This document shows positions 1 through 10,188 of a stretch of DNA of 64,000 nt, one piece after another. Both the position numbers and the translations under genes were made by a program. The stretch covers positions 27,555,092-27,619,091 of the forward strand of contig OX442415.1 of the NCBI GenBank assembly GCA_949361645.1, in the 5' to 3' direction. Numbering within the stretch: position 1 is the stretch's first letter; each line of letters opens with the position of its first letter. This DNA comes from Spongilla lacustris (Eukaryota > Porifera > Demospongiae > Spongillida > Spongillidae). The notes beneath the pieces were generated by a model. That model made no database searches. It was given only the letters and a program-made list of their open reading frames with translations, and was not told where the DNA came from.

Positions 1-743
1 AGGTACCGCACAGCCTGGTGGCATGCTTGGACAGGTCCAGCCTCTCCACCTGCCTGTCCACCACCTCCTTGATGTGGGCCTCAGGGATGCCCCTTAGTCG
101 GGCAAACAAGGCTAGGTGCTCCGTACCCGTCAGACGATCAATGAGGGCATCAAACTGGGGACAGTAACCAATCCGCTGTTGGACCTGAAAGGGTGTGGGG
201 GGAAATTTTTTTATGATCACAGGACATCATGTGATATCAGGTGACCCACTTCTCTAAGGTTGGTTCTGATGTCATAGCTAGCAATCACAGTGGTGCCATC
301 AGTCATGGAGATGTCTCCAGTGAGGATACCAAAGGTTGTGGTCTTCCCTGCTCCATTAACCCCTAGCAGCCCAAAGCACTCCCCGCTGGGTATGCCCAGG
401 GAGATGCCCCGGATGGCAGGCTTGGGGGGTCTGTGGGTGTACCCATTGAAGGAGGGCAGGTACACCTTGGTGAGCCTCTTGGGCAGCACAGCTGCCTGGT
501 CAGCACTGCCACTTAGCACTCTTTGTTGCTCGGCAACCACATCAATACCCTGGATTAAGAGTGTCCGTAATAGGCGTGCCATTACAAAATGGTACAGTAT
601 ATGAATGGAATTATTCCTTTAATAATTATTCATAACCATATTTCGATAATGATCAGTGATAACCTTATACCATTAATAACCTTATTCCATTAATAACCTT
701 ATTCCATCAATGATCATTGATAACCTTATTCCATTAGTCATTA
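1..743 (-). pseudogene. Truncated ABCA transporter 3' copy (copy C), two NBD2 exons
   Basis: Two exons of an ABCA second nucleotide-binding domain lie here on the minus strand. The exon at 250-549 is 100 codons and contains an intact Walker A ([17 protein letters not shown]). The exon at 1-184 encodes the Q-loop region ([15 protein letters not shown]) and runs off the left edge. Frames are open and splice signals match those of the complete gene at 43,269-43,568 and 43,019-43,206. The similarity to the other copies stops abruptly at about 743, before the next upstream exon, and is replaced by retroelement sequence. This copy therefore lacks NBD1, both transmembrane domains and a start codon. 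It may continue to the left of the window. It is most likely a non-functional duplicate, although no inactivating lesion is visible in the part shown. Confidence 0.85.
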
Positions 744-1000
744 TACATACAAGTCACGAAAATGATGCCGATCGAGCCATGCAGGAGGGCTCGGGCATTT
801 TGCCTCATCAAAACAGTGCCGAGGCGACAATATATTGCATTTAGCATTTCAGTATTGGATGAGTGGGAGTGGATGGCCAAACGCCTAGCAATTCTTGAGA
901 ATGTTTCTTTTGCAGTGATTCCCCAGCCTCCATATGCCTCCACTACGAGAGGGACATCTCATACATTTCCCATGCATGCTGTCATATCATCCAAAGGTAA
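744..1000 (-). mobile_element. C-terminal remnant of an R2-type non-LTR retroelement
   Basis: The minus strand between about 965 and 765 reads VPLVVEAYGGWGITAKETF then SRIARRLAIHSHS. The same pattern (PLVVDSYGAWGNEASRFLA... ARLAIH) follows the endonuclease domain of the element at 36,060-36,840. It is the extreme C-terminus of a retroelement protein, cut off at both ends. It abuts the broken edge of ABCA copy C exactly where that copy loses similarity. Confidence 0.6.
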
Positions 1001-4000
1001 ATGGAGATTTCAGTAGAGGTAAGGGAATAGGAGACAAGGAAAAGTCATTATGCTATGGTGGTTTGCATATAGACAGGTTTTTATGCGGGTTGCATATGTG
1101 AAACACACAGATATGCTTCCTGAAACACCATTGACTTGCACTGTGAGGTTGAGGGCTCTGATCACTGGGAGTCCTTAACCAGGGGCTGTTATCCTGTAGC
1201 CCCTTTTGATAAGACCTCATCCTGGGCTGATGGCTTAGCTCAACCGTGAGAGGAGAGAAATTGTAGCCATGTATAAATATAGCACAATTTTAGTAAATTG
1301 ATACCAAAGGAAACAATGTTATACTACTTAACATATCAGACTGATTCAGGAAAATTTATAGTACTTTTAATTCTTGCTGTGTGTAAGGATTTGGTGTTGC
1401 CATTAACATTTGTATCACTTCTGGAATGTTTGTTTCAGTTATATAGTACAGCTTAGACAATAGATAGTTTTATTGGTTATGATGGTTATGTGGGAACCAA
1501 ATCAACTGTTGTCACTCCAATCATGAATGTTTTTTTCTATTGTTAACATCAGTCCCATTGAGGGAACCAAGTTGGTGTAAGAACTGCTGTAATTCTTAAA
1601 CCATGAGAATAATTTCTTGTAGCTTATTTGCAAATTGTGTAAAGCCACCTGCAGCATACATAGAATATGTAAACCTATTGTAATTAACACATCCAGTACA
1701 TAATGTGGACTCATATTACTCAATGCAACTTTCTCACAGACAAATAGTATGCTTCAACATTGCTGAATTAGGTGTTTCAAAGAGGGTATGAAAGACCAGA
1801 AAGACAGTTGCTCCAAGTAATAGGATGTTCTCCTATTAGTATTACATGTACTTTGGGAGAAGTTTTTGCTGACATGAGAGCAATGAGTATATTTACGATT
1901 ATTTAAGCGCGAGACCAAATGCAACTCTTACTTACCTCTTACTGCATACTTATCATTGGATCTCTCACTACATAGTAATAAATTTGCCACATTAGACACT
2001 ATGAAGTGAAATGCTCGAGTGTCTTTTGCCTCTCATTACTTGCAATTTAAATGTGTTATTTCAGCAATGTATTTTGCTGTGTAGTTGATAGTTAAATGTT
2101 ATTTATAAAAGCACTATAAATCTGCTAAATTCAATTGCAGCTGGATGGGGCAATGCAGCCATCAGGATGTTTGCAACACAAAAGTATAAATAGCCATAAA
2201 TAGTAGCCACATAGCTTGTGCTGACCCCTATTTTAACCATATGGCACTCTCAATCTGGCATGAGGCATAATTCCAGCTATAGGGCAACCTTAATTTGGTC
2301 AGGGAATACATGCACATGCACACACATATGCAGTACACACATACTGTAAGAAGCATTACAGAAATTCATAAGAGAAGGGTTATAACAATACCTTATGTAT
2401 ATGTCACATTATGCAAATAATGTCAACTGATAACAGGTCTGTACAGCATGAACTGATTTCTGGTTCAGAAGTAAAAAAAATTAAGTCAGTACAACTACAC
2501 ATGTGTACCTGCAGCACTATAAGTTGCATTAGGGATGGAGGACCTCAGGGCCGGGGCTAGCTTGTTCTTAGCATTGTCAATAGGCTGTTCTAGATCTGAA
2601 CTAGCAGAAACACTAAAATGTTATTCCAGAAGTCACATGAAGCAATGCATATAAAATTTCAACTCCAATTCTAACAAGAGTTGAGATTTTGGTTATTAGT
2701 TGATTGTCAGGTTCACTTTGTTGGATGATGCACTGTCCATTTCTTCGGTTGCCACCCAGTATAGGTAGTCCCACCAGTTCCATAATATCACTGCTTCATG
2801 CTAGTGCATGCATTTAATACAGCAGCTGTTACTGTTCATTGTACAGAAATGAATTTACTTTTATAATAGGGTATGCTGGATAATTGTGCAGTAAACTATT
2901 ATTAAATATGAATCAATACTCTGTGATAACAAAATGTACTTTTGGGGGAAACTTAAATTTTTATTTGCATATGTCTACAATGCTGAAAAAATCATTGTAA
3001 TGCTGTAATTATTTTATCATAGTTGTAGAAGCATTGAAGTGATTTTTAGGCTCATAGTCATTTAACTATATGTATGTGCTCAGCATCAAAGTATAAATAG
3101 GCATATCCATTGTTTTTATCATTCCTACCCTATAGCTGGTGAAGTCAATTGCAATTTCCAAGACACTATTTTTTAAATTTAAAACTGATTCACTACATCT
3201 AAAATCCTTCAATTTGCAATTGGTTTATAATTGGAGTGTAAAAAGAACGTTCATATTAGGATCAGATTTACATTTTATAGTGATTAGACTAGGGAAATAC
3301 GAAGCATTATTAAATTTCATTATACTGTTACATCTAGATAGTAAAGCACCAAATGCTGCATTTACCGTCTGTGCAAATGACGGCTTTACTTCATAAGGTA
3401 TAACAGTTAAAACTTGATGTTAAATTCGTGCTAAATGCTCTATTAATGAAGAATGATATACTTAGTAATAATTATTAATCATATTGCAGGATAAATGAAT
3501 ATACACAACATTATTAATATGTTTAGATACTTATGTAAAGAAAATCAGTTAAATCTTTAAAATCCAATGGTAGGGGAGGAGTGGGTTAGTTGAGCCACTT
3601 TTTAGGTTTAGGTTTATACTGCCTCTGAGGTTTGGTATTAAGCAGAGGTTAATACTCTGATGTAAAGGGGCATCACTTGGGTACATGTCGTAGGAATGTT
3701 AGAGACTGGGGATGTACGTGAGAATAGGGACATTATTATAAATCAACAGGTGTCAAATGGCACAACTAACCCAGCCAAGTGGGTTAGTTGTGCCAGGTAC
3801 ATGGGTCAGGTGAGCCATATGCTGCCTTCAGCCAAAGTTAGTTGCATTGCACAATAATTGCTAACATAAGTAGGCCTAGGCCTTACGTTGTCAAATCATT
3901 GATCAAAGCAAATTCATACACTAATGCATGACACTTTTTCAACGACAGCTCTTGAAATTGATCAGCAAGTGTTTTTAACGTGATTCATAGTCATTTTTCC

Positions 4001-4205
4001 TTTTAGAAATAAAAACAGAATGCACATCCAGTCAACCTGTGAGTAGTTTCACGACAATATGACAACATGCATGGGAAATGTATGAGATGATTAAATATCA
4101 CTTTTGCCAACCTCCATATGCCTAGAAGTATCTCCAGGGAGAGGGATAGGTGCTCAGGATTCTGTGCAGATTGTTGCCTGGATACATACACTGTACTCTC
4201 TCTCT
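1001..4205. other. AT-rich interval without recognisable gene
   Basis: No open frame here has domain-like content or matching splice signals. The stretch is AT-rich and contains scattered short palindromes. The only structured element I could define is the hairpin at 3,758-3,794, with a degenerate partner near 3,582-3,598. I see nothing else in it. Confidence 0.6.
3758..3794. repeat. Perfect 14-bp-stem hairpin
   Basis: GGCACAACTAACCC is followed after 8-9 bases by its exact complement GGGTTAGTTGTGCC. A variant of the right arm (GGGTTAGTTGAGCC) also occurs near 3,585. The arrangement looks like the ends of a small terminal-inverted-repeat element, but I could not define a target duplication. 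Confidence 0.6.
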
Positions 4206-4213
4206 CTCACACA

Positions 4214-4290
<77 letters not shown>
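4206..4290. repeat. (AC)n microsatellite
   Basis: An almost pure CA/AC dinucleotide tract of about 75-80 bp. It directly abuts the truncated decarboxylase fragment on its right and marks the break point of that partial copy. Confidence 0.97.
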
Positions 4291-4291
<1 letters not shown>

Positions 4292-4305
4292 GTGTCAGGC
4301 CCAAC

Positions 4306-4516
4306 TTGCATGGGAAACCCAGAAAATTAGCTTGAAATGTTTGATTTCGTTTCAGTGCTAAATCTTTAGCGGTCTCGGTATCCGGTATACCGCTCGAGGG
4401 AACTTGGTACATGGCTTCTTCATATTTGCCTTCAACGAGCATGGTTTTCGGATACTTCTCGACGGAGTTATCAGACGGTGGCTGAATTAACCTTCCTTTA
4501 CCAAATAGTAATAGTA
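4306..4516 (-). pseudogene. 5' fragment of a second PLP-decarboxylase gene
   Basis: On the minus strand this reads LIQPPSDNSVEKYPKTM then LVEGKYEEAMYQVPSSGIPD and continues to QANFLGFP. It is very similar to the N-terminal region of the intact gene at 6,159-7,967, where the same stretch spans about 7,670-7,860. The fragment ends at FLGFP, where the CA microsatellite begins. Upstream it diverges from the intact gene just before LIQPPSDN and meets the foldback element at 4,516-4,750. All catalytic regions are missing, so it is a dead partial duplicate. Confidence 0.85.
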
Positions 4517-4602
4517 AGGAAGACTTTAACCTCAAGCCTTCCGTTGTGGTAGTAAATAATAATAAAATAGGACTATGTAGTACAGGAAGACGCAGGGAAC
4601 TC

Positions 4603-4636
<34 letters not shown>

Positions 4637-4750
4637 CCCCCGGACCGAAATCCCTAGGGAACTCGGTACTCCGTGAGTCTCGTACCTCCAGGGAATTGGT
4701 TAAAGTCTTCCTCTACTACATAGTCCGATTTACTACCACAAAGGGAGGCT
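4516..4750. mobile_element. Foldback/MITE-like element with poly-C centre
   Basis: The left arm (about 4,528-4,581) and right arm (about 4,708-4,748) are inverted complements sharing TTGTGGTAGTAAAT, GGACTATGTAGTA and AGGAAGAC. The left arm carries a small insertion. A pure C run at 4,605-4,633 followed by TCCCCCC sits in the loop. No coding capacity is seen. I read it as a small non-autonomous DNA element. Confidence 0.65.
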
Positions 4751-5367
4751 GGTATCACACTGGGTTGCCGTAGCTATAGGCCAGCCAGGGGCCTGGCCTG
4801 ATAGGCCGACCTGTCAGGCCAATTAATGATAAATTAATCGGTGTTTTATGTATTAATGGATACGCATGCAATTGCGCAACTTGATTTTGCCTCCGCGCCG
4901 CTATGTCGATCGGCAATTTTCCTGCATGGTCCATCATCAACTCACAATTCCCTACTATTGCAATACTTGCACGGAAGTACCTCGCTATTCTAGCTTCATC
5001 TGCCCCTTCAGAACGTGTAATTTCAAGAGCCAATGCAAGTTGATCCAGGAGCGTCAACGTTAACGATGGAATCTATACTTCCCGAACGGCTGGAAGCATC
5101 AATTATGCTAAAGCATAATGCATGGCTGCTTCGAATGCAATAAGCTAATATTATGTACGCTCCTGCTCAGTCGCTACATATGTATGCAATGTATTTGAAA
5201 TTCTGCTACTTTTGTCCGTTATTAAAATTATGAATGATTTACAATCGTGATTTCTGAACTTCGTATTTATTGGTTGCACTAGATCTTGTATCAGGCCAGA
5301 AGCTGGCAGCAACCATATAGGGCTCACCCTCGTACTTTTGTATCGGGCCCGAAACGCTCTCCGCCTC

Positions 5368-5398
<31 letters not shown>

Positions 5399-6030
5399 AG
5401 ACCGTCCAGTTATTGGCAGCCTATATTGGTGTAGTTAAGTTCAATTCTATAATTCTATCTTCAGGTAAATTAATTAAGTTACTATGCATGTATTCACCAT
5501 TTTGTTCAATTAATATCAATGAATAATTCTGGAGATGACGCAAGGTATTACGCAATGACATATTTTGATGAATAAATTATGCGCGGTAGGAATTAATTAT
5601 TTGTCTTGATTTTAGTTCAACATGCAATGGTTTATGGAATAATTTTTTACATATGTCATGATCAGATCGATGTATAGGACATTGAAAAAGTGTTTAAAAT
5701 TCAATTTGAAATAAATAACAAGATGATCGCCTATGTATAGGCCATTTCTGGATATGAATTAATTTTTTGTCCTGATTTTAGTTAAAGCTGAATGGTTAAT
5801 GGAATAATTTTTCGAAGTACATATCTAAAAAACTCATATCGTATCCAGAAATGGCCCATTCATAGGCGGTCATCTTGCTTTTTATTTCAAATTGACGGCT
5901 TTGTGTCCATTATATGTTAAAATCTCTCCTTTCCTTCATTCTGATCCAACCCTTGCACCTTCCCCTTCATGCAAATTTTTGAACTCATGTTCAAATGCAT
6001 GGCAGAACTCATCATTATGTTTACAGGCAT
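4751..6030. other. Repeat-rich interval without gene
   Basis: This interval holds GGCC-rich inverted sequence near 4,772-4,822 (related to 8,104-8,224), a 30-base C run at 5,369-5,398 and the inverted repeat at 5,702-5,894. No convincing coding region was found on either strand. Confidence 0.6.
5702..5894. repeat. ~55-bp inverted repeat (MITE-like)
   Basis: The arms at about 5,702-5,756 and 5,835-5,894 are complementary, sharing CAATTTGAAATAAA, AAGATGA.CGCCTATG and GGCCATTTCTGGATA. A related direct repeat with TTTGTCTTGATTTTAGTT occurs at 5,590-5,640 and again near 31,857. This indicates a dispersed non-autonomous element family. Confidence 0.65.
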
Positions 6031-6090
6031 TCTAATTCTACGTGCAGCATTCTAATTCTACGTGCAGCATTCTAATTCTACGTGCAGCAT
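6031..6090. repeat. 20-bp tandem repeat, three units
   Basis: TCTAATTCTACGTGCAGCAT is repeated three times without variation, about 70 bp downstream of the decarboxylase stop codon. Confidence 0.9.
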
Positions 6091-6158
6091 ACTACAGTCT
6101 CGCTTGAATTAACCGCATTACAAGTGTCATATAAATACTAGCTCCGCCACGGCGTACT

Positions 6159-7967
6159 TCAGAACAAACCTCCTCCCCCAAATCCGACTGGCATCAGGCG
6201 CTGAAATGATTGCTTATGAGCAGGTGCCTTGGAGACATGCAGCTCCTCTGGCGGCTCCTTACATGGTTCATGTGGGAATGCTTCAGTGCCGGGGTAGCGT
6301 TCAAGGTCAGTTATAAATGCCTCAATCAATTCTTTTGTCACATGCTCCATGGTAAATATGTGGGCCAAACACACGCCTTTGTAATTATCATTGCTGAGGG
6401 AATATTTTTCCACTATGTCTTTGTGTGGCGTCCTGAAAACAACTACAAGCGAAAAAGGGCTAACCCTTTTTATTTCAAGTTTAAACGGTTTACCGTCAGG
6501 GAAAAAGAGTTTTTCTTCAAGGGCTTTCAATTTCATCACTGTAAATTCAGCCACCTCGAAGCATTTTTTGAGCCTCTTTATCTGAGCTTCGTAGTCATAC
6601 TTGGTAATGTGGCTCCAGATCAACAGAGGGGTTAATCCATTGCGTGATCCTGCAAATGTAGTATCGTATGTTCCAACGTACCCTGGTTTTGATGGCGGTT
6701 TCAGCATTAGCCTGGTCCTAGTAAGGTAAACTCCACCGGGCCACGGGGTGCCTATCCATTTATGGCTACTTGTAACAATGGAGCAGACGAATGGTAGCTT
6801 GAAGTCGAATTCCGGAATACGCGTGTCTGGAGGCGGAGTTATAAGTCCGTGTTTGACGCCCATTTTGTAGAAAGGCATGTACGATGCTCCATAAGCGCCG
6901 TCCACATGAATCCAATATCTTTCACGCTTAAATATTGAATCTTTTTCTGGATCTTTGAATTCGTTGCACAGCTGACCGTCAGGACTTTTCTCGCGGATTG
7001 TGTCCAGTACCCTTTGGCCGACCTTTTCGACGTCATCATGTGCTCCCATCATAATGGTACCATAGTTGAACAGCACAACGATCGGATGACCTCTTTCGGC
7101 AAAGAATCCAACGAGAGCCACTAAAGCATCCCCATTGATGCTACCATCTGCATTGCTTGGAACCGTTTCGGGCCACTCACCGTCTTCAGTATAAATGGGA
7201 GGCTTGGACTTTGGATATTTGGACGTCGCTAGCCGCTGGTAGAACGTACTCATTTGTAAGAGAGCAGCAGTTTTGGCCAAAGAGTAATGCGTATCATACG
7301 AGAAAAAGACCGCGGGTTCAAGAACCGTCGTACCAACATTTTTCGGTATACATTGCACCAAACTATACGGTGCGATACAATCTTTGCGGCCATCGATCAT
7401 GAGTGCTTTTCCAGTGACATAATCACGTGCATTCCACATGCTGTACATGTTACCTCCCGTTGATCCCATTGATAGGCAGTAACCCCAGTAACTGTCGTTC
7501 TCTTTATCATCGTGAGGCCAACGGATGTTCCACAAGGAGGCATAATAGTCCAAGACATTCCGTTCGACCCAAAGATTGTTCGTCTTGCAACTGCTTTCGT
7601 TATAGGGGTCGCCGATGTTGTTTGAATGTAGATTCAGGAAACCAACCAGATCGCTGTAGTCGAAGTGTTGGTTTGATGGGAAACCCAGAAAATCCTTTTG
7701 AAATTCTTGATTTCGTTTCAGTGCTAAATCTTTAGCGGTCTTGGTATCCGGTATAGTAGGTATACCACTCGAGGGAACTTGGTACATGGCTTCTTCATAT
7801 ATGCCTTCAACGCACATGGTTTTCGGATACTTCTCGGCGGGGTTATCAGACGGTGGCTGAATTAGGTACGCGCCGTCTTAGTCTCCTTTTGCAACTGAGC
7901 TGACAGTACTTTTCCAAGGCTTGCCCCCTGGTCCGTAAGGAATAGTATCATCACTGGGACTTGCCAT
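6159..7967 (-). CDS. PLP-dependent group II amino-acid decarboxylase, histidine-decarboxylase-like, single exon
   Basis: An uninterrupted frame from ATG at 7,817 to the stop at 6,159 encodes 552 residues of a pyridoxal-phosphate decarboxylase. Numbered from that ATG: phosphate-binding STGGNMYS near 119-126, the probable cofactor-stacking His177 (SYDTHYSL), the pyridine-nitrogen Asp306 (WIHVDGAYG) and the Schiff-base Lys353 (TSSHKWIGTPWPGG). The family removes the alpha-carboxyl group of an amino acid. The HVD and SxHK context resembles bacterial histidine decarboxylases more than animal HDC/DDC, but the substrate cannot be read from sequence. There is no intron. The frame extends upstream without a break in alignment to an ATG at 7,967, preceded by a TATA box, giving MASPSDDTIPYGPGG and onward. 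One TAA at 7,878-7,880 interrupts it after 29 codons. Either translation starts at 7,817 or the gene carries a nonsense mutation. A broken partial copy lies at 4,306-4,516. Confidence 0.88.
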
Positions 7968-8027
7968 TTCTCTCCACAACTTTGACCGATCGCGAAGTGA
8001 ACATGCAAGATGCACGGGTAATAGGAT

Positions 8028-8036
8028 CCTTTTATA
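8028..8036 (-). promoter_or_regulatory. TATA box of the decarboxylase gene
   Basis: The minus strand reads GTATAAAAGG about 60 bases upstream of the ATG at 7,967. That distance suits a short 5' leader. This supports 7,967 rather than 7,817 as the ancestral start. Confidence 0.55.
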
Positions 8037-8103
8037 CTCAATCGAATTGAATTAATCAATCATTGTGTAGACAAAGCTATAGTCATGTTGAGACAGTCCC
8101 CGC

Positions 8104-8230
8104 TGAGGCCATGCAGTCGGCCGGACTGGTAGGCCAAATCATAATGTGGCATTGTCAATCAATTATTACGTAACTGCACGGCTGCCAAAGGCCAGCCGGC
8201 CTGTCAGGCCGGAGACCTGCATGCATGGAC
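8104..8230. repeat. Small inverted-repeat element rich in GGCC
   Basis: CATGCAG...CGGCCGGACTGG...AGGCC at the left end is complementary to GGCCAGCCGGCCTG...CTGCATG at the right end. Related sequence (GGCCAGCC...GACCTGTCAGGCC) occurs at 4,772-4,822, upstream of the partial decarboxylase copy. The repeat may therefore have been part of the duplicated flank. Confidence 0.45.
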
Positions 8231-8898
8231 ATATCAGGCCAGACCACGCCCCTCGATGCATGTATATGACTACCTTATATTTGTACATGTACAAACCAAG
8301 CTCACTTCTTGTTCAGAATTCAACTATTAAGGTATAAGGTGCAGCAGTATAAATAGCAATAAACATGCAGTATACTATACGTGCAAACTGACAGTATGAT
8401 TATAAGTTACTAAGCAGGAGAAGTAGTGACTTTTTATTACATAGTACATGCACTTTATGTGGCTATCTTGAAGGAACCTGCTGAGATGCACTGATGCAAA
8501 AAATGCTCTGAAGTTTATAGACGCTATAAGAGTTTAATGGCTTTGTCATGATCATGCAGATAATATACTGTAATTTGCATATGTGAGAGACGGGATTTGC
8601 AATGTAAAATACTGCTCGAGCTGCGATTTCTAAGCTGTTAAAATTAATGGTTTTTTCTTGTCTGGCAGAAACCACTGAGACTTCCTTTGGGCCTTGTGCA
8701 TGATGCCGTTCATTGTCGTTGTGTCTTAAAAGAACTTGAGAACGGCTTGTGGCAATAATCACATCAAGCTTTATCTACGTACCCTTTCTCCTTGGATGTA
8801 TGGACCTTTGAATGAGACGATGTGTTTGTGCTACCTTCGCAAAGGCGATTCTCACAGTTTACTCGGGATTATACGGTGGTCCGGTAGGTCGCGGAACA
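8231..8898. other. Interval without recognisable gene
   Basis: Short frames on both strands lack domain signatures, splice support or repeat structure. Nothing functional recognised. Confidence 0.5.
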
Positions 8899-9160
8899 AA
8901 GCAGTTGACATAGAGCATTGTGCAGTCGACATAGAGCATTGTGCAGTCGACATAGAGCATTGTGCGCTCGACATAGAGCATTGTGCGCTCGACATAGAGC
9001 AGTTGACATGGAGCAGTTGACATAGAGCAGTCGACATAAAGCAGTCGACATAGAGCAGTCGACATAGAGCAGTCGACATAGAGCAGTCGACATATATAGA
9101 GTACATAGAGCAGTCGACACAGAAACGTCGACACAGAAACGTCGACACAGAAACGTCGAC
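8899..9160. repeat. GTCGAC-containing minisatellite
   Basis: A tandem array of related units changes composition along its length. Units of about 21 bp (CAGTCGACATAGAGCATTGTG) come first, then shorter CAGTCGACATAGAG units, then ACGTCGACACAGAA units. The palindrome GTCGAC recurs in most units. Three imperfect repeats with GGCGTGGCC and GGAAGT follow at 9,165-9,255. Apparent antisense reading frames here are artefacts of the repeat. Confidence 0.9.
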
Positions 9161-10188
9161 GTATTTGGGCGTGGCCCAGCGGAAGTACTATTTAGGCGTG
9201 GCCCTTAGGAAGTCGACACGGGTAAATTAGGGCGTGGCCATCGGAAGTCAACATTTTGTTAGAGAACTTACCAATATTGGTGCTGTTTTTACCTTAATGG
9301 CTTGTTGCAAAAGAAAAAGGTTGGTTTCAATAGCACCTCGTCGTGGCGTAGTGCATGGTTGGCCCGATGTGTGTTATAAGCAGTGATGCCGCGGCCAGCA
9401 CGGACCGTCCGTGACCGTATTCATTTGACGGTTTTTGACGTGACCGTGACCGGGAAGCTTACCGATCACGTGATTAAACCGTGAAAAATAATTGGCCGTC
9501 AAATTTATTTGCTGGCCGTCCGTGGCCGTCAGAACTTTTGACGGTCCATTAAGCCTGTTCACGTCACTAGCGTCACGTGCAGTGGATTTTTTTCCCTGCG
9601 TGGCAAATGTCATCTTTCCAAGAACCTTTGAGGATAAGCCACCTGATAGCGCGGTGAAGTGTGCAGCAAACCCGACTGTCACCAACACGTGGCTATGGAA
9701 CCATTTTATTATTTACGTTGTCCCCCTCGCCATGACATAGTCTCGTCCCCAGCCTGATATGTATTGCATCCGCTGCGGCCGAATGTGGGTCTGGGGACGC
9801 GACTTGCCATGATTATGCGTTATTGCACGTGCGAGCGAGTTTTCTTCCGGTAGAGACTCATTGTGAAGATGGAGGATGGATCCAGCCAGGATTGAATCTG
9901 TTCACTTTCTCAGCTGCAATAAAGCCTTTAGTTAATTGAATCTGTTCTTTCACACTTGTTCTGCTATGCCCATGCATACCGTTCATGAACCATTTCTATT
10001 GATACGTGCATGCCAAACTTAAATAATGACCGTCCGTGACCGTATTAAAATTTTGACTGTCACGAATATTTCGGTCCGCGTCTAATTTTGGTCCGCCCGG
10101 ACCAAAATAGGCGACCAGAAATGTTCCGGGCGGACTGAAATCGATTGCGCGATTACGTCCCACGTGTCACTTTTTGGTCCCATCTCAA

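Noticed and set aside
8852..9148. Overlapping STALCRLLYVDC-type antisense ORFs
   Set aside because: Translations of the GTCGAC minisatellite in three frames.
9374..9740. Overlapping ORFs at the hAT-like left end
   Set aside because: They fall in sub-terminal GACCGT repeats and carry no transposase motif.
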